In this document: one piece after another, positions 36,529 through 44,853 of the stretch | How the letters are laid out: each line of letters opens with the position of its first letter | Position numbering within the stretch: position 1 is the first letter of the stretch | Source of the DNA: Aurantibrevibacter litoralis | Lineage (GTDB): Bacteria; Bacteroidota; Bacteroidia; Flavobacteriales; Flavobacteriaceae | Length of the DNA: 64,000 nucleotides | Reading direction: 5' to 3' | Assembly: GCF_034651555.1 (NCBI RefSeq) | Contig: NZ_JAYEEQ010000002.1 | Location: 186,001-250,000 of the forward strand | The notes under the pieces: generated by a model | The model's input: only the letters and a program-made list of their open reading frames with translations | Databases searched by the model: none | What the model was told of the DNA's origin: nothing | Position numbers and translations under genes: made by a program

Positions 36529-37650
36529 ATGAGACATCGTATATTTCTAGTAACCTTTTTTATTTTTCTTTATAATTCTGCTTGCGCTCAACAAGCTGAA
36601 AATAAAGTAAATGAACCCAAAGAAGCTGTTTTTACACCAGAATTAGTACTGGGAGATCTCCAAATTCCGTGGAGTATGACCTTCTTGCCGGACGGTAGTA
36701 TGCTGGTTACTGAAAAGGCCGGAATTTTAATACATTTTAAAGACGGTATTCGTACTGAAATTAAAAATGTACCGGAAGTTTACAATAGGGGCCAAGGTGG
36801 ATTATTAGATATAACCTTACATCCGAACTACCAATCTAATGGTTGGATTTATATGTCCTATGCCTCTGCTGATGGAGATGACAAAGGGGGCAACACTGCT
36901 ATTATACGAACCAAATTGAAAGACAATGCCCTTGTTGACACCCAATTGCTTTACAAAGCAACACCCAATACTACTAAAGGGCAGCACTTTGGATCACGCT
37001 TTGCTTTTGATAATGAAGGGTATCTTTATTTTTCTATAGGCGACAGAGGCGATAGGGACGTGAATCCACAAGATGTTACCCGAGATGGGGGGAAAATATA
37101 TCGTCTTAATGATGATGGTAGCATCCCTACAGATAATCCTTTTGTGGATCAGAGTGATGCAAAAAAAGCAATTTACAGTTATGGGCACAGAAACCCCCAA
37201 GGATTGGTAAAACATCCGGAAACGGGAAAAATATGGGATCATGAACATGGCCCTAGAGGTGGCGATGAGCTTAATGTAATCCAAAAAGGTGTCAATTACG
37301 GTTGGCCTGTAATCACCTATGGCATCAATTACAGCGGTACGCCCATCACCGACAAAACCGCCATGGACGGGCTGGAACAGCCTATACATTATTGGCTTCC
37401 GTCTATAGCACCGAGTGGTATCACATTTGTAACTTCTGATAAGTATCCTACATGGAAGGGTAATCTATTGGTAGGATCACTTGCTTTTCAGTATTTGGAA
37501 CGATTGGAATTGGATGGTGAAAAAGTGACCTACAGAGAAAAACTATTACCCGATATGGGTAGGATTCGCGATGTGAGACAGGCTCCGGATGGCTTCATTT
37601 ATGTGGCGGTTGAAGGCAAAGGCATTTATAAATTGTTGCCCAACAACTAG
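36529..37650 (+). CDS. PQQ-dependent sugar dehydrogenase (soluble aldose type)
   Basis: A 373-residue six-bladed propeller with a signal peptide (residues 1-20, ending CAQQ). Landmarks are IPWSMTFLPDGSMLVTEK, RGQGGLLDITLHPNY, the catalytic-region GQHFGSR, SIGDRGDRD, YSYGHRNPQGL and HEHGPRGGDELN. These match E. coli YliI (Asd), which oxidises aldoses with PQQ in the periplasm. No PQQ synthesis gene is in the window. A cytochrome c gene follows 235 bp later and could take its electrons. TTATCTTTA at about 36478 resembles a -7 box. Confidence 0.9.
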   Translation: MRHRIFLVTFFIFLYNSACAQQAENKVNEPKEAVFTPELVLGDLQIPWSMTFLPDGSMLVTEKAGILIHFKDGIRTEIKNVPEVYNRGQGGLLDITLHPNYQSNGWIYMSYASADGDDKGGNTAIIRTKLKDNALVDTQLLYKATPNTTKGQHFGSRFAFDNEGYLYFSIGDRGDRDVNPQDVTRDGGKIYRLNDDGSIPTDNPFVDQSDAKKAIYSYGHRNPQGLVKHPETGKIWDHEHGPRGGDELNVIQKGVNYGWPVITYGINYSGTPITDKTAMDGLEQPIHYWLPSIAPSGITFVTSDKYPTWKGNLLVGSLAFQYLERLELDGEKVTYREKLLPDMGRIRDVRQAPDGFIYVAVEGKGIYKLLPNN

Positions 37651-37885
37651 GTTTAAAAGCACAAAATAGTAGCCATTTTTTATATTAAGCCGGCTCATCT
37701 CAGGTTTTACCTGCTTTAAAACCTCAATAGATATGTGGGTAATGCACAGCTTTATTCTGGTAATCTAAAGACATGTGGAATTGAATAAAATATCTATTAG
37801 TCCCATAATTTAGCTATGCCTTCGAAAATTTTAACAACCGGACAAAATTAGTTCCTTTGGTTAATTTGTATGTAACGTATTAAAA

Positions 37886-38290
37886 ATGAAACTTCTATTT
37901 ATCATTTATGTGCTGGGCGTTTTTATCTTAACCGGCGTTTTATTTCAAGATAATGCATTAAAGGAAAGCATGAAAAGGGGCAGCGAGATTTATGCCGATT
38001 TTTGCATTAACTGCCACTTGGCGCAAGGAGAAGGTGTACCCAATGTGTTTCCGCCATTAGCCAATTCGGATTATTTGCAAAACAATCGCTTTGAAAGCAT
38101 TGCCGGTGTTAAATACGGTCAGCGTGGCGAAATTGTCGTAAATGGTGTCACCTACAACAATATTATGATGCCCATGGGTTTAGACGACACCGAAGTAGCA
38201 GATGTCATGAACTTTATTCTTAATTCTTGGGGGAATTCCAGTGAAGGTCTGGTAACTCCCGAAGAGGTAGCCAAAATACAACCAAAATAA
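37886..38290 (+). CDS. Class I c-type cytochrome
   Basis: A 134-residue mono-heme cytochrome. An N-terminal signal or anchor (residues 1-20) precedes a heme-binding CINCH motif; the NVFPPLANSDYL segment and the MMPMGL axial Met with the closing helix EVADVMNFILNSWGN complete the fold. It is therefore periplasmic or membrane-tethered. The sequence pattern is that of cytochromes paired with PQQ sugar dehydrogenases, and the gene sits just after one, so it is a likely electron acceptor. It is convergent with murQ, 7 bp apart. Confidence 0.9.
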   Translation: MKLLFIIYVLGVFILTGVLFQDNALKESMKRGSEIYADFCINCHLAQGEGVPNVFPPLANSDYLQNNRFESIAGVKYGQRGEIVVNGVTYNNIMMPMGLDDTEVADVMNFILNSWGNSSEGLVTPEEVAKIQPK

Positions 38291-38297
38291 TACTAAA

Positions 38298-39110
38298 CTA
38301 TTTATACGCTTCCATAGCTCCTTTTACGGAACCATATTTCGTTAGCAACGCTTCGGCCTCGTTGTAGTCTATTTTCAACTCTTCTACCAAAAACCGAGTG
38401 CCCCTGTCCACTAACTTTAAATTACTCAACTGCATATTCACCATCTTATTACCCTGCACCCGACCAATTTTAATCATTAAGGCTGTAGAAATCATGTTCA
38501 AAACAAGTTTTTGAGAGGTACCACTTTTCATACGGGTACTGCCTGTAACAAATTCCGGCCCTACATTTACCGCTATAGCAATTTCGACTTCTTTTGTGAG
38601 TGGCGATCCGGGATTATTAGTGACGCATGCCGTAAGCAATCCTGCTGACTTAGCCATTTGCACACCTCCTATTACATAAGGCGTGGTTCCCGATGCAGCA
38701 ATACCCACTATGGTATCGTGCTGATTTACACCAAATGCCTGCAAATCCTTCCAAGCTTGTTCCGTATCGTCTTCTGCATGCTCAACAGATTTTCGTATAG
38801 CCTTATCCCCACCAGCCATAAGCCCAATAACGCGGTCGTGGGGCATGCCGTAGGTAGGCGGAATTTCGGAAGCATCTAAAATTCCTAATCTGCCACTTGT
38901 CCCCGCTCCTATATAAAAAAGACGCCCTCCCTGCGCAAACCGTAGTGCCAATCCATCAACAAGTTTCGCAATTTGCGGTATTACCACGCTTACCGCCTGT
39001 GCTACTTTTTTATCCTCTTCATTTATTCCACACAAAATGGAATTGGTATCCATCGTTTCTAAATTTGTGTAGTGAGAAGGTAATTCTGTAATTTTAATGT
39101 ATTCTGACAT
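38298..39110 (-). CDS. murQ: N-acetylmuramic acid 6-phosphate etherase
   Basis: A 270-residue SIS-domain lyase that splits MurNAc-6-P into GlcNAc-6-P and D-lactate. Signature parts are YIGAGTSGRLG, DASEIPPTYG with the catalytic Glu, AASGTTPYV, and GSTRMKSGTSQK. E. coli MurQ is about 298 residues; the C-terminus is shorter here, as in other Bacteroidota. It is the second gene of a regulator-murQ operon (two bases after the DeoR gene), divergent from nagB. Confidence 0.95.
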   Translation of the reverse strand: MSEYIKITELPSHYTNLETMDTNSILCGINEEDKKVAQAVSVVIPQIAKLVDGLALRFAQGGRLFYIGAGTSGRLGILDASEIPPTYGMPHDRVIGLMAGGDKAIRKSVEHAEDDTEQAWKDLQAFGVNQHDTIVGIAASGTTPYVIGGVQMAKSAGLLTACVTNNPGSPLTKEVEIAIAVNVGPEFVTGSTRMKSGTSQKLVLNMISTALMIKIGRVQGNKMVNMQLSNLKLVDRGTRFLVEELKIDYNEAEALLTKYGSVKGAMEAYK

Positions 39111-39112
39111 TT

Positions 39113-39859
39113 TTATAAAAGATGTATTTGTTGGTTTCTAAATGGTTTGAGTAATGTATCCTCAGGATCTAACTCCGTAATAAGGGTATGTATTTCATTT
39201 AGCTCACAGGTTTTGTACCGATGTTGCGAATTTAATTTTTCTGAAATGCACAAAAGTATGGCTTTTTTCGACGCTTTTATAACTGCTTTTTTAAGCTGAA
39301 CAATATCCCAGTCAAATTCCGTAAGACCGTAATTTGCATCTACATATCCTGTACCTATAAAGGAATAATCAACCTTTATTTCAGAAAGATGCTGAACGGC
39401 CTTGGCTCCTGTAGCAATTTGCGCTTCTTTAGAAATTACCCCGCCCAAAAAAATAACCTCTACATTGGGTTTAGATAGTAGCGCCATAGCAACGGGCAAA
39501 CTCAATGTAAAGCAGGTAAGTTTTAACTTTATTGGTATTAAACGTGCCAACTCCAAACACGTGGTGCCACCATCTATTAAAATAACACCGCCATCTTTTA
39601 AAAGTGCAACGGCCTTTTCTGCAATTTGCGTCTTTTGGGGTAAGGCATAAATATGATGACCGGGACTGTAATTGGTGAAACTAAGCGAGATAGCGCCGCC
39701 GTGAACCTTTTTTAGCTTATTCTCCTCATCTAATTCCTTTACATCGCGACGGGCAGTATCTATAGACACCCCCAATATTTCCGCTATATCTGTGAGCAAT
39801 ACTCTATTGTGTAGTTCTACCTCGTTTAAAATAGTTTGATGTCTTTCCTCCTTAAGCAT
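39113..39859 (-). CDS. DeoR/GlpR family transcriptional regulator
   Basis: A 248-residue regulator. The N-terminal HTH (residues 5-55) has the DeoR signature LTDIAEILGVSIDTARRDVKEL and a KVHGGA wing. The sensor domain (about 75-240) is the ISOCOT-type fold that binds sugar phosphates (DGGTTCLELA, GTGYVD). It starts the operon with murQ and is divergent from nagB across 195 bp, so it most likely controls the whole amino-sugar locus in response to an amino-sugar phosphate such as MurNAc-6-P or GlcN-6-P. The effector is inferred. Confidence 0.9.
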   Translation of the reverse strand: MLKEERHQTILNEVELHNRVLLTDIAEILGVSIDTARRDVKELDEENKLKKVHGGAISLSFTNYSPGHHIYALPQKTQIAEKAVALLKDGGVILIDGGTTCLELARLIPIKLKLTCFTLSLPVAMALLSKPNVEVIFLGGVISKEAQIATGAKAVQHLSEIKVDYSFIGTGYVDANYGLTEFDWDIVQLKKAVIKASKKAILLCISEKLNSQHRYKTCELNEIHTLITELDPEDTLLKPFRNQQIHLL

Positions 39860-40012
39860 GCAGATTCGGCTTCATGTTGTACTTTTAAAAAAAACAAAGA
39901 TAATAAAATTTTTGAATTGCTGTTTTTTACCGTTTTAATTTTAAATAAATGTTAATATTGCATAAAATTGCAAAAATACTAGCACAAAACAGCAACATAT
40001 CGCTTTTTTTTA

Positions 40013-40020
40013 TACCTTTG
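40013..40020 (+). promoter_or_regulatory. -7 promoter box of nagB in the divergent control region
   Basis: TACCTTTG matches the consensus, 34 bp before the ATG. The 195-bp space 39860-40054 separates the divergent DeoR and nagB transcripts. It contains repeated ATTGCAnAAAATTGCAAAAA-like words (about 39955-39975) that could be DeoR half-sites; this is only suggestive. Confidence 0.6.
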
Positions 40021-40054
40021 TAGCGTCAAAAAAAAACATTAAAAAACACCTCAT

Positions 40055-41998
40055 ATGGCAAGTACCATTAAAGAAACAGCGAAGAACAGCATCCTTTTAG
40101 AGGAGGAATCTAGAAAGTTTGAAAAAATCGAGACAGTCATCCATGAAAGTTCGGAAAAAGCCTCCTACTTTGTTGCGCAGGAAATAGCTAACTTGATAAA
40201 GCAGCGACAAAAACAAGGTAAAAAATTGGTTTTAGGTCTTGCTACAGGTTCTACGCCCATAAAAGTTTATGAGTACCTTGTTCAATTCCACAAAAAGGAT
40301 GGATTGAGTTTCAAAAACGTAATCACCTTCAACCTCGACGAATATTTTCCGATGGAACGGGACTCTATTCACAGTTATGTGCGATTTATGAATGAGCACT
40401 TGTTTGATCATATTGACATCGATAAAAAAGACATACACATTCCCGATGGTACCTTAAAAAAAGAAAATGTAAGAGCATTTTGTGAGGCGTACGAAAAAAA
40501 GATTTCCAAAGCAGGTGGTATCGACATTCAGGTCTTAGGAATTGGACGTACGGGGCATATCGGCTTTAACGAACCGGGTTCTTCTATACGAAGTAAAACG
40601 AGATTAGTGCGCCTAGATAGAGTAACCCGATTGGATGCAGCGAGCGACTTTTTTGGCCATGAAAATGTGCCTTCGCGAGCCATTACCATGGGAGTAGGCA
40701 CCATTATGGATGCCAAAAGAATTATTCTCATGGCTTGGGGAGAAGGAAAAGCAGGAATTATAAAGCAAGCGGTAGAAGGAGAAATTAGAGAATCGGTGCC
40801 GGCTACTTTTCTGCAGCAACACAAAAACTGCCACTTTATCTTAGACGAAGCAGCCGCATCTGCACTGACCCGAATAAATAACCCGTGGTTGGTGGGAGAG
40901 TGTAACTGGAACGATAAGCTTATTAAAAAAGCTACCATTTGGTTGTCCGAAAAACTGGGCAAAGCCATACTAAAACTAACCAACGAAGATTATAACGAAT
41001 ATGGTATGGGTAATTTAATTGCCGAAATTGGCTCTGCCGAGGATATCAATCTAAAAGTATTCAATCAGTTACAACGTACCATTACCGGTTGGCCCGGTGG
41101 CAAACCCAACGCCGATGACAGCAATAGGCCCGAAAGAAAAAGTCCGTTTCCAAAACGATCTATAATTTTCAGTCCACATCCCGACGACGATGTAATCTCT
41201 ATGGGTGGCACATTACTTCGGTTGGTAGATCAAGGGCATGAAGTGCATGTTGCTTATCAAACTTCCGGAAACATTGCCGTATTCGATGATGAAGTCATCC
41301 GATTTATGGACTTTGCCCGAGATATTCAAAAAGATAATACCGAAATTGAGCAGCAATTTAAAAAGGTACGCGAATTTCTGAGTCATAAAAAACCGGGACA
41401 AATAGATAGTCCTGAAATTCAAAAATTTAAAGGGTTAATCCGTAAAGGAGAAGCCTTAGCCGCCTGTCGCTATTGCGGAGTGGATGAAAAAAATGCTCAT
41501 TTTCAGAACCTGCCGTTCTACGAAACCGGAACAGTAAAGAAAAATCCGTTTACAGAAGCAGATATAGCGATTACTATAGACCTTCTTAACAAGGTAAAAC
41601 CGCATCAAATTTTTGCAGCAGGAGATCTCTCGGATCCCCATGGTACGCACAGGGTGTGTCTTCAAATTATTTTCAGTGCCTTAGATCGATTAGTTAAAGA
41701 CAAGGTAAAATGGATAGATGATTGCTATGTGTGGCTGTACCGCGGTGCTTGGCAAGAATGGGATATAGCCGATATGGAAATGACAATCCCCATTGGCCCA
41801 AAAGATATGTCTAGAAAGAAAAATGCCATTTTTAAGCATCAATCCCAAAAAGATGCCGCCATGTTTCCGGGCAACGATTCCCGAGAGTTTTGGCAAAGAG
41901 CCGAACAGCGAAATCAGGAAACAGCCAGAAAATACAATGCATTAGGTATGGCAGAATACGAAGCCATGGAAGGCTTTGTACGATATATTTTTAACTAA
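40055..41998 (+). CDS. nagB: Glucosamine-6-phosphate deaminase fused to a PIG-L deacetylase domain
   Basis: A 647-residue two-domain protein. Residues about 20-280 are NagB, converting GlcN-6-P to fructose-6-P and ammonia, with LATGSTPIKVYEYL, FNLDEYFPM (catalytic Asp) and the GIGRTGHIGFNEPGSS loop. After a linker, residues about 370-640 form a PIG-L/LmbE zinc deacetylase domain, with FSPHPDDDVISMGGT supplying the His-Asp-Asp site and SDPHGTHRVC the second His. The locus lacks nagA, so the C-terminal domain may deacetylate GlcNAc-6-P; that is inference. The fusion is also seen in other Bacteroidota. Confidence 0.92.
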   Translation: MASTIKETAKNSILLEEESRKFEKIETVIHESSEKASYFVAQEIANLIKQRQKQGKKLVLGLATGSTPIKVYEYLVQFHKKDGLSFKNVITFNLDEYFPMERDSIHSYVRFMNEHLFDHIDIDKKDIHIPDGTLKKENVRAFCEAYEKKISKAGGIDIQVLGIGRTGHIGFNEPGSSIRSKTRLVRLDRVTRLDAASDFFGHENVPSRAITMGVGTIMDAKRIILMAWGEGKAGIIKQAVEGEIRESVPATFLQQHKNCHFILDEAAASALTRINNPWLVGECNWNDKLIKKATIWLSEKLGKAILKLTNEDYNEYGMGNLIAEIGSAEDINLKVFNQLQRTITGWPGGKPNADDSNRPERKSPFPKRSIIFSPHPDDDVISMGGTLLRLVDQGHEVHVAYQTSGNIAVFDDEVIRFMDFARDIQKDNTEIEQQFKKVREFLSHKKPGQIDSPEIQKFKGLIRKGEALAACRYCGVDEKNAHFQNLPFYETGTVKKNPFTEADIAITIDLLNKVKPHQIFAAGDLSDPHGTHRVCLQIIFSALDRLVKDKVKWIDDCYVWLYRGAWQEWDIADMEMTIPIGPKDMSRKKNAIFKHQSQKDAAMFPGNDSREFWQRAEQRNQETARKYNALGMAEYEAMEGFVRYIFN

Positions 41999-42016
41999 CG
42001 TACAATGTACACATCC

Positions 42017-42053
42017 AAAAGACCTATTTTATTTTTTAAATAGGTCTTTTTAT
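42017..42053 (+). terminator. Intrinsic terminator after nagB
   Basis: AAAAGACCTA (42017-42026) pairs perfectly with TAGGTCTTTT (42041-42050) and is followed by TATATTT. It ends only about 13 bp before the ATG of the GHL10 gene, so downstream genes either rely on read-through or on another promoter. Confidence 0.7.
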
Positions 42054-42065
42054 ATTTCGCTACGA

Positions 42066-43595
42066 ATGTTCAAAAAAACTGGATTACTTCTTTTACTTTT
42101 AAGCACTTCTTGCACTGTATTTCAATCAGGAATTCCGCAACCTAGATCGGAGTTTCGGGGTGTATGGATTGCCACGGTAGCCAATATCGACTGGCCCAAA
42201 AGCAGTACGGATGGCATTGAAAAACAAAAGGCAGATTTCATCGATATTTTGGATTTTTATGCCGATTTAAATTTTAATGCAGCCATCGTACAAATACGTA
42301 CCGCCGGGGATGCCTTCTACAAAACCGAATTAGCGCCTTGGTCGCGATTCCTCACAGGGGCCGAAGGCAAATCTCCGGAAACAAATGAAGATCTTTTGCG
42401 GTGGATGATAAGGGAAACCCATAACCGTGGTATGGAATTTCATGCATGGCTAAATCCGTACCGAGCCACGATGAATGAAAATACGGCTATTTTGAGTCCG
42501 ACGCACGATTTTTTTCAACATCCGGATTGGATGTTAAAATACGGCGCTAAATACTACTACAATCCGGGACTTCCTGAGGTACAACACCATTTAACCACTA
42601 TTATGGAAGAGGTAGTTGCAAAATACGATGTAGATGCCATTCATTTTGACGACTATTTTTATCCTTACAAAATTAAAGACGAAGTCTTAGCCGATACCGC
42701 AACCTATACCGCACATGCCCTACCTCATCAATCCATAGCGGATTGGCGTAGAAGCAATGTAGATTCTTTGGTGAAAAATGTACACAAGGTTATTAAAGCG
42801 AGAAAACCTTGGGTTCAGTTTGGCATTAGCCCCTTCGGTGTATGGAAAAACAAATCTACAGATCCGAAAGGCTCGGATACTCAAGCCGGACAAACCACAT
42901 ACGAAGACCTCTATGCAGATCCATTGCTTTGGATGGAAAAAGGCTGGATTGATTATCTCGTACCTCAGGCATATTGGAGTATGGATCTCCCCGTAGCCTC
43001 TCATCGAAAAATAGTCGATTGGTGGACTAAAAACAGGTACGAAACCAATTTATACATCGGGAACGGAGCCTATAAAATAAGAAATAATAGCGATCTGGCC
43101 TGGCATCGAAAAAAAGAACTTCCCGAACAAATTAAATGGGCGCGCCAAAAAAAATCGGTACAAGGCAATGTTTATTTTAGCGCCAAAAGTTTAATGCAAA
43201 ATAATGCCGATGTAGTCGCATATCTTAAAAGGAAGTATTACAAGACACCTGCCTTACCACCGGCTTCTCCTTATGTGCCAGCAATACCAGCACAGAAACC
43301 CAGCCTTTTGTCTTTAACTAAGGCATCAGATTCTGTAACCCTGACATTTTCGGGGATCCAATCCTATCGGCACGCACTAATATTCTTGTCTGGAAAAAAA
43401 GGGAAAACCGAATATCCAATGCAAAAATTAAGGGTTAAAAAATCAATAGGAACGCAGAACAGTATTAGCCTTGCAAGCCATGAAATCAAAAACAAAAACT
43501 ATATCGCCCTTACTTTTATTGACAAATTTGGACTAGAAACCGAACCGCTTGTGTTATCTTTAAAACAACCTATTCACAATGATTCAAAAAGATAA
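42066..43595 (+). CDS. GHL10 family glycoside hydrolase lipoprotein (DigH-like)
   Basis: A 509-residue lipoprotein (lipobox LSTSC, C16). The GHL10 (DUF187) barrel covers about 25-340: FRGVWIATVANIDWP, FNAAIVQIRTAGDAFY, EFHAWLNPYRAT, AIHFDDYFYPY and FGISPFGVWKN. A C-terminal fibronectin-like part follows (about 400-500). E. coli DigH (YddW) of this family cleaves peptide-free glycan strands of murein; presence in a murein-recycling locus supports the same role here. The frame opens at 41976, but I chose the ATG at 42066 because of the lipoprotein signal. It overlaps ampG by 17 bp. Confidence 0.85.
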   Translation: MFKKTGLLLLLLSTSCTVFQSGIPQPRSEFRGVWIATVANIDWPKSSTDGIEKQKADFIDILDFYADLNFNAAIVQIRTAGDAFYKTELAPWSRFLTGAEGKSPETNEDLLRWMIRETHNRGMEFHAWLNPYRATMNENTAILSPTHDFFQHPDWMLKYGAKYYYNPGLPEVQHHLTTIMEEVVAKYDVDAIHFDDYFYPYKIKDEVLADTATYTAHALPHQSIADWRRSNVDSLVKNVHKVIKARKPWVQFGISPFGVWKNKSTDPKGSDTQAGQTTYEDLYADPLLWMEKGWIDYLVPQAYWSMDLPVASHRKIVDWWTKNRYETNLYIGNGAYKIRNNSDLAWHRKKELPEQIKWARQKKSVQGNVYFSAKSLMQNNADVVAYLKRKYYKTPALPPASPYVPAIPAQKPSLLSLTKASDSVTLTFSGIQSYRHALIFLSGKKGKTEYPMQKLRVKKSIGTQNSISLASHEIKNKNYIALTFIDKFGLETEPLVLSLKQPIHNDSKR

Positions 43596-44853
43596 ATGGG
43601 CTTGGGCTTGGGTGCCTGTACTCTATTTTACCCAAGGATTACCTTACGTGTTGGTAGTTACTGTATCGGTAATCATGTACAAAAAATTAGGGGTAAGTAA
43701 TGTGGATATTGGCCTGTATACGAGTTGGCTGTATCTGCCCTGGGTTCTAAAACCTTTATGGAGTCCGTTCGTAGATCTTAAAAGTACCAAACGCAATTGG
43801 TTTTTAGCCATGCAATTGCTCATTGCTTTCGCTCTTTTAGGCGTTGGGCTTACCCTGCCCACCAATATGTTTTTCATTACCACGCTGGCGTGTTTTTGGA
43901 TGGCTGCCTTTGCCTCTGCTACCAATGATATCGCCTCAGACGGATATTATATGCTTGGGCTTACCGAAAAAAAACAATCTTTTTTTGTGGGCATGCGAAG
44001 TACGTTTTACCGCCTAGCCATGGTAACCGGTGAAGGATTGATCGTTATCGCCGCAGGATTTCTAGAAAATTACTACGGTGATAATACCAAAGCATGGAGC
44101 ATGACTATGATTGCAGCAGCTATTTTGATGTTGTTACTAACCCTTACTAATTTTTTTGTAACTCCCAAATACGAATCATCTGAGGCTATTGTTACCGAAC
44201 GTCCCAAAGGTTTTCTCGAGGTTTTTGTTTCATTTTTTAAAAAACCAAATATCGGCATTGCTTTGGCCTTTATATTAACCTATCGCCTAGGAGAATCGCA
44301 ACTGGTAAAAATGGCTGCTCCCTTCTTACTGGACAAGCCAGAGGTGGGTGGACTCGGATATTCTACAGAATTATTGGGCACCATTTTCGGTACAGCAGGT
44401 GTTATCATGCTTTCTATCGGAGGAATTTTAGGGGGGATTTTAATTTCGCGAGACGGGCTTAAGAAATGGATGTTGCCTATGGTGCTTTCTCTTAATATTC
44501 CCAACGCTTTATATGCGCTGTTGGCACTTACCAAAACCACTAATATCTTGGCAGTATCTGCAACAGTCGTTTTTGAAAAATTTGGGTATGGATTTGGTTT
44601 TGCAGCGTTTCTCATGTACCTTATTTATGTAGCCGACGGGAAATCGAAAACATCGCACTACGCCATAGCCACCGGGTTTATGGCCTTGGGCATGATGCTT
44701 CCCGGAATGATTAGTGGGTATATTCAGCAATGGCTGGGCTACGGCGGGTTTTTTATTTGGGTGGTTATCGCTGCCTTACCCTCTCTATTCCTCCTGAAAT
44801 TTATTAGCTACCCTGCCGATTTTGGCAAAAAAACAAAACCAACCGATGTCTAG
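43579..44853 (+). CDS. ampG: AmpG-type muropeptide permease (MFS)
   Basis: A 424-residue, 12-helix MFS transporter. AmpG features include WVPVLYFTQGLPYVLV at the first helix, LGVSNVDIGLYTSWLYLPWVLKPLWSP, and the ASATNDIASDGYYMLGL region in TM4. AmpG brings GlcNAc-anhydroMurNAc peptides into the cytosol by proton symport. The gene overlaps GHL10 upstream and nagZ downstream, so it lies in the middle of a tightly packed operon with hydrolase and kinase genes that act on its cargo. That context makes AmpG more likely than other MFS roles. Confidence 0.9.
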   Translation: MIQKDKWAWAWVPVLYFTQGLPYVLVVTVSVIMYKKLGVSNVDIGLYTSWLYLPWVLKPLWSPFVDLKSTKRNWFLAMQLLIAFALLGVGLTLPTNMFFITTLACFWMAAFASATNDIASDGYYMLGLTEKKQSFFVGMRSTFYRLAMVTGEGLIVIAAGFLENYYGDNTKAWSMTMIAAAILMLLLTLTNFFVTPKYESSEAIVTERPKGFLEVFVSFFKKPNIGIALAFILTYRLGESQLVKMAAPFLLDKPEVGGLGYSTELLGTIFGTAGVIMLSIGGILGGILISRDGLKKWMLPMVLSLNIPNALYALLALTKTTNILAVSATVVFEKFGYGFGFAAFLMYLIYVADGKSKTSHYAIATGFMALGMMLPGMISGYIQQWLGYGGFFIWVVIAALPSLFLLKFISYPADFGKKTKPTDV

